This document shows positions 57,263 to 64,000 of a stretch of 64,000 nucleotides of DNA, piece after piece; the stretch's first letter is position 1, and each line of letters opens with the position of its first letter. This DNA is from Toxonevra muliebris (taxonomy: Eukaryota > Arthropoda > Insecta > Diptera > Pallopteridae). The notes under the pieces are model-generated. The model was not told the DNA's origin. It ran no database searches and was given only the letters and a program-made list of their open reading frames with translations. The translations under genes were made by a program, and so were the position numbers. The stretch is taken from contig OY829326.1 of NCBI GenBank assembly GCA_963691655.1, positions 53,995,776-54,059,775 on the forward strand, written 5' to 3'.

Positions 57263-57369
57263 ATTCCGATTTGTCACTGATTTTATTTTTTGCATGAATT
57301 AAACACATTTCCAAAAAAAAAATTATTTTGTTCACATTAATTTGCACAAGGGTATAAGTCTGCTACACC

Positions 57370-58440
57370 AGACTATGGATGCGATAGGTCTGACCATAGC
57401 GTTATAGAGCCATGTTTTGCCAAAAATAGCCTTACATTGACTAAAAGCTGCCAGTGTCTTGGTTACCTTTAGTTCAGCATGAGAACGCCATAGAAGTTTG
57501 GTATATAAAATAAAAATTATTAGTGAGTGATACTCAAATGCTAGTGACTTTTCACCGCGGAGGTCATGCTACCCAAAAACTTCTTACGGCAATTAATCTC
57601 CCCTAATCCCTCCTTGTGGGGCGTAAGACAACGACAAACTCCTTCCATTTCCTTGTATCTATTGTTAAGTGTTTAAGTTGTAGTCACGATGTATCATGGC
57701 GTTGCCTTTGTCAATGCTTTTTTTAATCTAGGTTGTCGTTGTTCTTTCCAGTACATTATATCCTTAGTATTTTCATTCGAATTCCTGTTTTACAAGGTTA
57801 CGCTTGGCTCAAATATTGGCCTATCCACTGACATTTTCGCTTCCGAAATTTGTTTGCAACTAATATTTGGCTCTTTATTTGCCATAGTTTATCATTCTTC
57901 TCGCATTCATACAGGAGTAATTTGAATTTGTCGTCTATTCATTTAATGTGCCGTCACGATTGATGTTAAAACATGGAAGCTCCATATCCGGTGTTAGATC
58001 TACTAAGCCCATTGCCTCACCTTGAGGTTATTCCTTGGGGAAAGTCCTCAGTCGCTGTCATATTTCATGTAATTTACATAGCGCGTCACGATGTTGGTGT
58101 TTTCTGGGTTTCAGAAATTCTTTTAAGTCTGCCGCCAACATTGCCTTCGCCATGTTCATTTCACTGAGTTCTGAAATCGAATAGGACGGAGTGGCCTCTG
58201 TGAAAATTTTTCTCTCGGTGGCTCTAACCAAAATTCTCACAGAGGTTCGTTACTCTTTTTTCATTTAAAGGCACCATAATGATGGATTGAGTAAGAATTA
58301 AAGGAAGTTGGTCTCTGGTATCTTGATCCAACCGAGTAGCAGCTAACCAGCTTTTTGAATTAATAGAATTTATGAATAAACGAAAAGATGACTTAGATCC
58401 AAAATGACCAATCCACATCCAAAAAGACTTTGAAATTCTG
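57370..58440. other. unidentified, probably old transposon sequence
   Basis: Short minus-strand frames (58,058-58,240 with SYSISELSEMNMAKAMLAAD; 58,224-58,418 with SKSWLAATRLDQDTRDQLPL) read like gag or other retroelement sequence broken into pieces. No diagnostic motif such as a zinc knuckle, protease or RT box was seen, so no family is named. Confidence 0.35.
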
Positions 58441-58674
58441 TTAACAACAATAATAAATACTGGCTATAAAAATCTCCAGCAAACTTAACTTTAATTAAGT
58501 ACTTATTCGGAAACAAAGTTTTCAAAACCTGACGGCATAATTGAATTCACTTAAGTCACATCCAACTTTTTAATAAAATAAACTCACATTTTATTAAACA
58601 AATTAGTTTTATAAAACTATTACAATAATACTTTGATTTTGGGTAAAAACATCTTCTATTTACATATGCAAATA

Positions 58675-58680
58675 TTTATT
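58675..58680 (-). terminator. poly(A) signal AATAAA for the intact alkaline phosphatase
   Basis: AATAAA on the minus strand, 21 nt beyond the stop codon at 58,702-58,704. Confidence 0.65.
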
Positions 58681-58701
58681 TAATAAATTCTTTTTTGCTT
58701 C

Positions 58702-61271
58702 TCAATTAGCAAAAGGACCAATATTAGCAGCATGTGCCATTATCGCAGGTATATTAGTTTGTTCATAGTTCCCGCTGAAATAATGTTCATATGGACCCGA
58801 TGCAAATATTCCCACATCATCGCCTCCGTGTGTCTCTGATTCCAATGGCACAGTTGCCATATATTTATATTTGGTATCGGTTAAATCCGCATCATTCAAA
58901 TCACGTCTGCCTGTTTTTGAAGAGAAAGTTTTCGAAAATCCTGGACCATTTGCATAGGATAGAATAGTGTACGGTAAACCATCAGCAGCATTTTGGGGTG
59001 CGAGACCAAATATATTTTGTTTGCGATACTGTAAGTGAATGAATGAAAATAAAAGAAAAATTCTCGTATAAAACATTCACAAGTAAAACAAAAAACAACC
59101 AACCGGATAACCGTTGATGGTCATGGTATGTGAATGATCTGATGTCACTACTATCAGCGTATCTTCTTCGTTTGTTAGGCTTGTTGCCAATTCAACAGCG
59201 CGTGCAAGTTCGGCGGTATCTTCAAGTGATCGCTGCACTCGGTTATCATGATGTGCCATATCGATACGTGCAGCTTCGACAAACAAAAAGTAACCTTGTT
59301 TATTTTGACTTAACAATTTTAAAGCTGCCTCGGTCATATCAGATAGTGAGGGTATAAGATCTTCTAAACCATTACGTTTCAAATCACCATGATAAGGACA
59401 ATGTGATGAGCTGAAGAGACCCAAGAGATATTCAGTCTTCGTCAAATCAATCGAATTCAAACCCTTTTTGTTCCATACATAATGCGCTTCAGCATTTTGT
59501 TGTTGTTTATCGTTGAGCCACTCTTCAATTAGATCGCGATTGTCAGTACGTCTGCCAACTAAACCTTCCTCATCGGTAACGTTTTCATTGCGGAAATTGC
59601 GACGACCACCACCTAGTACCACGCGCAAATTCTTTCCTACTGGCCATTCAACCAGTTGTCTTGCTATGTCCAAATTCACATTAGCACTACAGCCATCAGC
59701 TTCAATGGCACCATTATATTCCCAGTCTCGGTTGGCTGTATGAGCATAAACTCCTGAAGGTGAAGCGTGAGTAACGCGAGCTGTTGTAACTAGACCTGCC
59801 CATTTTCCAGCATCCTGTGCCCATTTAGCTAAACTTTCAGTATGTGTGCTAGGATTGATTGCCGAATAGCAATCATGACGTTGTACCTGTGCATTTACTC
59901 CGATTGTCCCATAGTTGCCTTTTACACCATTCAAGTATGCTGTAGCGGTTGAGGCAGAATCTGGTACGCGTTTGTCGACTGCATAGGTTTTAGAAAGGCC
60001 GAAGTAGGGAAACTTCTGAAAGTAAACGTCCTTGGAACTATCACCTAAAAATTCACGAGTTGCGGTAACAGTATGCACAGACATGCCGTCGCCCAGGAAG
60101 AGTATAATATTCTTGGCACGATTCAGATTTGGAGTTTTCCGGGTCAGTTGAATCTTATCTGCAAGCGTATTTTGAGCTTTATTTATCCAGTATTCTGATT
60201 TTAATTCTTCACTTGCGGGCAGAAAACTTGACGGCGGTGACGGAAGTTTTGGATGAACTGCAGCATAATAGAGAAAATTATATGTACATGAAGGAAAGAG
60301 AAATGAAAAACAAACAATTGGAACACAAAAATCCATGCAATGCATCAACATAAATTGAGTTTCATTATTTATAATCTCTGGAACGGGATCAAGTTTCGTC
60401 AAGGGATTCAAAAAAACTTAATCGAATTTGAGTTATGATTCAAGAATAAAGAGCTATTCTAGGAAAACTGTTCAACGAACAGTTTCTAGATTTCGCATTG
60501 AAAGAAATAGACGTAAACATTTAATTAAAAAGGTCTAAAGTATGTCTAGCCTTACAAAGTCAAATGAACTGAAGTACACTATTTCTTAAGTCATAAATAT
60601 TTATATTTGTAGCCAATAAACGTTTTGCTTTTATATAAACATGCCCCCAAATTGATTTCTTATCACGTGTTACGTCGATTGTGAGTTATCGTTCAGTGAC
60701 GAGCGTTTCAATGCGAAAATATTCACGTGAATTTCACCTGTTAGTATAAATGCGGTAAATAAACTTGCTTAATATTTTATGAGCGTTATTGAACGTGAGT
60801 AGCTAAGACAAATAAACATTTAATTTTTATTGATAACAATTTCAAGATTGTTTAAACAGAACATTAATAAAAATAATAATAAAAACACGAGTAATCTTAA
60901 TGAAGTATTTCATTGGGTGATTTAAAAAATCACTGATGATAATTTCAGTTAATAGAAAAAAAAAAAAATCAAATTCATAATCGACTTGTCACTTAATGTC
61001 AGAGATATATCAAAGCATTTGTTTTCTTATAAAAAAGTGAGATCTTATCCGCCATTGAAGCTACTCGAGATACTCTAGATATTAACTAATTAGAAATATT
61101 TGCCTTCGTTTGTGACGTTTAATGTTTAATTTTTTTTTTTTCTATTCTCTAAACACACGTCACAATTTCTTTGAAAATTAGTTATATAATATATATTTGC
61201 TTACGATTTCTTGCATCACTTATGGCGATCGAGCTCACTATTAGTATTAAAAATCCTGAGAATGTCCTCAT
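58702..61271 (-). CDS. alkaline phosphatase (secreted, intact, three exons)
   Basis: Metal-dependent phosphomonoesterase. Exons (minus strand): 61,205-61,271, 59,104-60,257 and 58,702-59,028. Phases match (1+2, then 0), giving 515 codons plus stop. Exon 1 supplies a signal peptide (MRTFSGFLILIVSSIAISDA) and ends one base into a codon before GTAAGC. Introns are 947 nt (acceptor CTGCAG) and 75 nt. Catalytic landmarks by residue: Asp79 in ILFLGDGM, Ser123 in VPDSAST (nucleophile), His186/Ser188 in THASP, Glu350/Asp355/His359 in VEAARIDMAHH, Asp396/His397 in TSDHSHT and His474 in ETHGGDD. These match the two-zinc plus magnesium set of the family. The protein ends NIGPFAN with no hydrophobic tail, so a GPI anchor is unlikely and secretion is inferred. 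A downstream-only start at 60,411 would translate intron sequence and is rejected. It is the tandem paralogue of 52,050-53,580. The family call is certain; the physiological substrate is unknown. Confidence 0.95.
60610..60747 (-). promoter_or_regulatory. CACGTG module C, inside intron 1 of the intact alkaline phosphatase
   Basis: The core ATTCACGTGAATTTCACCTG at 60,721-60,740, then TTAGTATA, is the third copy of the element seen at 53,978 and 54,208. Upstream landmarks are AAACGTTTTGC, CATGCCCCCAAATTGATTTC, ATCACGTGTTACGTCGAT (a second CACGTG) and TTATCGTTCAG. Read on the minus strand it also contains TATATAAAAG near 60,635. It lies about 350-490 bp from exon 2; module A lies at a comparable distance from its own exon 2. 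Confidence 0.6.
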
Positions 61272-61384
61272 TTTAGGTTTTTCGTCTTCCTTTCACGTAG
61301 CAGTTCACTTAAATGGTGTTAACTCTTCAAACTCTTAAGCAAAACTGATCAAATTTCGCCCAAGCTCACGTAGTTATCAATCAA

Positions 61385-61418
61385 TGTTTGTATGTAGTAC
61401 TTTGAAGACTATTTATAG
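61385..61418 (-). promoter_or_regulatory. candidate core promoter of the intact alkaline phosphatase
   Basis: TATAAATA on the minus strand (61,410-61,417) lies about 32 bp before a CATT-type initiator with its A at 61,385. This would give a 5' UTR of about 114 nt before the ATG at 61,271. The TATA match is good; the initiator match is weak. Confidence 0.5.
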
Positions 61419-61439
61419 TTATATTTTGTAGATATGTAC

Positions 61440-62571
61440 TCGTATATATCTACAATTCAAAAACAACAAATAGATTAATAATAATTTCAAAAACGGTAAT
61501 GATATACGACTTTGCTGAGTTTATCTATAAACGGTTTCCAATATGCCCTACATATGCTCGATGAGACGACGTCAAAATTTACTTGAGTTCTATATATAAA
61601 ATGGAGCCTTCGACTACTTTTCAAAAAAACCCTGCAATTGTTCGAAGGGAATTAGTCCAGATATAATTAAGTTCTATATACAAAATCTAAATCAAATTTG
61701 GCTTTGAAATTCAAATGGCTGGCAGAATAAATTTTATATCACATTAGAATTGCGTGAAATCTTAACCCCAGAAAAGAAAGTTTTCTACAGTCTGGTTCGG
61801 ACTTTATAATAATGATGGTGGAAAACCAACAAGAAACGTGGGACTTCCAGATCAAACATCAAACGGCAGTCGACATGCACCGGCCAACCCTTGCATAAAC
61901 CTCTCTCCGAAATTTATCACCAAGTATAGGAGTAGAATCCAGAAAGAAGTAAGACATTGTGACGCATTGAAACGTTCAATGGATCTAAAAATCAGCGAGT
62001 TATTCGACGTTCATTTTGATAGATAAACAAGCCTGACTCAGCACACTTTTGGGCATCAAAGTTATCAAAGGAAAAGACCTGAACTCTTTTTAGACTAAAA
62101 AAAAACAAAAAGTTTCTTTTTGAAAAAAAGTCAAAACTATTTTTGATTTTGAAAAAGAAATGGTAAAATTTTGGACTTGTTTTTGCTCTCAAAAGATCCA
62201 AAACAGTGACTGTTTGACCAAAATGTTACAATTTTACCCCCTTGTTCAAATTTGGTGTGGAAATTCAACTCAATAGGATTAAAATTTGTGCGAGTTCGAA
62301 CCCGATGGATTTTAAAGTCGGTTCCCTTGAGATGAGGCCCTTCCCCTAATATCAGAAATGAATTATTTCACTTTTATAAATTAATTAAATTTTATATCAT
62401 AAAAAAAAGGAGAACTTAATTGGGCAGATGCAGTACAAAGTCTTCACTCTAAGCTACAAAAAAGATGAAAACTCCAGACATCAAGTTTGAAAGCTTTCAA
62501 GTCCCGATTTTAAATTGTTGCAAATTTGTGATCAGTTGAAGAAGCAGGGAGAGGAGAAAAAAACAAAATAA
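61440..62571. other. non-coding DNA between divergent alkaline phosphatase genes, left part
   Basis: No recognised gene. The plus-strand frame 61,838-62,026 (62 codons, charged C-terminus) has no known motif. The rest is AT-rich. Confidence 0.4.
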
Positions 62572-62585
62572 AATTTCTTATCTAT

Positions 62586-62824
62586 TGTATTGTATTATAG
62601 AAGTTTCTGTCGTTGTACCGCGACCTATAAGATCTATTGTACGTCCCTATTTTCTATCTAGTCTAATCTGCCTAGAGTACCTTATCCAGTCCAGTCTCCC
62701 TCAAGAATTTGAGTATTGCGCTCGGATCTATGGATGCCAGTTCGGTACTGGGCACTTGGTGCATGCCCAGACATTTCCTTCTTTTGTGGATCAGTGTTCC
62801 ACATTGAGCTAAAATATGTTCCGT
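62586..62824 (-). mobile_element. 5'-truncated LINE 3' end with 14-bp target-site duplication
   Basis: AATTTCTTATCTAT occurs at 62,572-62,585 and 62,825-62,838. The insert is nearly identical to the last 230 bp of the LINE at 44,794-45,315. It includes the shared 23-bp segment at 62,620-62,642 and a short ATACA pentanucleotide tail. An open frame on the plus strand across it is a shadow of the 3' UTR. The exact duplication and high similarity point to recent activity of this family. Confidence 0.93.
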
Positions 62825-63012
62825 AATTTCTTATCTATAGTTAGCATTGATTTTGAAATTTCAAATTCCAGATTTCCGTATTTCTAACTACGCCACTTAT
62901 GACAAAGAAAAATATGGAAATAAAAAATTATTCTAAAAAATCGTTGAATAGTATAGATTATAAAGCCTTTTTCCGCTCCCTATTGATTACTATTATTATT
63001 GAAAAACTAAAA

Positions 63013-63574
63013 TACAGTCGAACTTCTCTATAACGAATTTCTACACAACGAAGTTTCTTTATAACGAATTACTTAATTTCAAGAACACAGCATTTTCATT
63101 CAACTGTAATTGATCTTCTTATAACGAATATCCATACTGTACGTTGAACTCCCAAGGGTTTTCTGATCTCCATGTGTGATCTGGAATGAAGAGACCTAGT
63201 GTGTTGAAAACCTGTTTTTCGCACACTAGGTCCTTTTCTTCATTCTAAGTCACATATAACGAATTTATTCACATCATTTTTCGTTACGCATATCAATAAA
63301 ACTTCGAACCAAGAAAAAATTAAAACTTATTTAGGGGATCCCTAAACGTTGAAAATTACAATTGCAACAAAAAAAAAACAAAATCCCATCACTAACAATA
63401 TTGACAGAAGTTCCCTGCGTTCCAGTGATCAAATTGAGAATTACGGATAATTTTAATTAAAAATTTAAAAAATAAAATTTCATAATTTCTTTATAACGAA
63501 TTTTCTATATAACGATTAACGAAGTAATTTTCTGGTCCCTTACGGGACCGCTCGCTCTGCTGAAGTTCAAGTAT
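63013..63574. mobile_element. probable MITE rich in TATAACGAA motifs
   Basis: The left end TACAGTCGAACTTCTCTATA and a poorer right end (GAAGTTCAAGTATA, 63,563-63,576) are roughly inverted. TATAACGA occurs six times (near 63,030, 63,061, 63,119, 63,247, 63,491 and 63,507), most of them followed by ATT. CAGTCGAACTTCTCTATAAC-type ends are common in pogo/Tigger-like elements of animals; that affiliation is inferred. No transposase is present. Confidence 0.6.
63170..63258. repeat. imperfect inverted repeat inside the TATAACGAA element
   Basis: GACCTAGTGTG (63,190-63,201) pairs with CACACTAGGTC. The pairing extends over GGAATGAAGA and TCTTCATTCT and over GTGTGATC-like and AGTCACAT-like ends, giving arms of about 30 bp with a loop of about 20 nt. 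Confidence 0.7.
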
Positions 63575-63794
63575 ATTAGAAAGTTAATTCGCATACCATA
63601 ATTCACAACTTCTTTGCTTTCAACGATTGCCACATGTCAATACACTTCGACTTAAATAGTTTAGGGTGCCATATCCCCTACAACAAACGAGATAACAGAT
63701 AGTTCGGATATTTTTAAAAATAATCTAATCTATCCAAAATGTACATATGTATTTTCTTCAAAAACTATATACTACACATACAAGAAAAAAAAAT

Positions 63795-63829
63795 TATATA
63801 AACTCCGACTGGACAAATGAAACTCAGTT
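63795..63829 (+). promoter_or_regulatory. core promoter (TATA box plus initiator) of the third alkaline phosphatase-like gene
   Basis: TATATAAA at 63,795-63,802 and TCAGTT at 63,824-63,829 lie 31 bp apart from TATA start to the initiator A (63,826), the canonical fly spacing. The 5' UTR would be only 17 nt before the ATG at 63,843. Confidence 0.75.
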
Positions 63830-63842
63830 AGTCTACGTCAAG

Positions 63843-64000
63843 ATGTCACAACTCAAGCATCTATTAAAGTATCTAACACTCGCAGCGCTGATTTTATCAG
63901 TACTGATCGAGAAATCTACAGGACTGCCTGCATCAGCATGTGCGGCAGGAGCTGATGAAGATGATTGTGCAGAAGCACGTATGCATCCTGATCTACCACC
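63843..64000 (+). CDS. alkaline phosphatase-like secreted protein, N-terminal part (runs off the window)
   Basis: The open frame starts MSQLKHLLKYLTLAALILSV, a clear signal peptide (basic start, hydrophobic core), with a likely cleavage near STGLPASA. A short acidic Ala/Cys-rich stretch (CAAGADEDDCAEA) follows, then RMHPDLPP. The HPxLP motif is the one that opens the mature region in both other paralogues of this window (HPKLP), where it directly follows intron 1. Here no intron interrupts that point, so the gene structure differs. The promoter is just upstream and the orientation is opposite to the other two. Only 52 codons are visible, so the assignment rests on the motif and on clustering; another secreted protein cannot be excluded. 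Confidence 0.6.
   Translation, partial: MSQLKHLLKYLTLAALILSVLIEKSTGLPASACAAGADEDDCAEARMHPDLP

Noticed and set aside
60258..60411. Extension of the intact alkaline phosphatase upstream of 60,257 to an ATG at 60,411
   Set aside because: A CTGCAG acceptor lies at 60,258-60,263, and the signal-peptide exon at 61,205-61,271 joins in the right phase; the extension is intron read-through.
1..64000. CRISPR array, prokaryotic operon or phage content
   Set aside because: There are no regularly spaced direct repeats with unique spacers, no ribosome-binding sites before dense genes, and introns and eukaryotic transposons are present.

Overview
The window looks like a stretch of a higher-dipteran (schizophoran, possibly tephritid-like) nuclear genome. 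It is AT-rich, has introns with GT/AG borders, and is full of decayed transposons: Tc1/IS630, mariner, R1-clade and RNase H-bearing LINEs, tRNA-derived SINEs, a short-LTR Ty3/Gypsy piece and MITEs. The organism call is an inference from this content. No single sequence in the window proves it.

Layout. 1-22,690 is mostly single-copy-looking non-coding DNA with microsatellites. It holds one IS630/Tc1 relic (1,857-2,918), one LINE fragment (about 7,900-8,215) and a leader-like block (about 14,030-15,500). 22,700-36,320 is a dense layer of transposon relics: a TIR-bounded mariner (24,245-25,430), an R1-clade LINE (25,530-26,740), a 0.6 kb pentanucleotide array next to a LINE 3' end, several tRNA-headed SINEs and a second IS630/Tc1 copy. 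39,000-51,130 holds an inverted pair of mariner-like transposase remnants, an R1-like 3' end inside a TTAGG-type repeat, a tandem pair of fold-back elements, a LINE copy with clear target-site duplications, a 120-bp degenerate repeat, a Gypsy LTR-gag fragment inside another LINE copy and a TA-flanked MITE.

The only confident host genes are at the right-hand end: an alkaline phosphatase cluster. Two paralogues lie in tandem on the minus strand. The one at 58,702-61,271 is complete: 3 exons, 515 aa, signal-peptide exon, all metal ligands and the nucleophilic serine. The one at 52,050-53,580 is very similar, but it has a 55-nt deletion that shifts the frame and removes three metal ligands, and no first exon was found for it. 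A third gene starts at 63,843 on the plus strand, with a TATA box and initiator, a signal peptide and the same mature-end motif; it runs off the window. A module of roughly 150-190 bp carrying a TTCACGTGAA palindrome occurs twice upstream of the broken copy and once inside intron 1 of the intact copy. It is a good candidate for a shared regulatory element.

Two relations between mobile elements stand out. A tRNA-derived SINE and an RNase H-bearing LINE share an almost identical 3' segment, as expected if the LINE mobilises the SINE. That LINE ends in pentanucleotide tails, and the very long pentanucleotide array at 29,074-29,665 sits at the 3' side of a LINE remnant.
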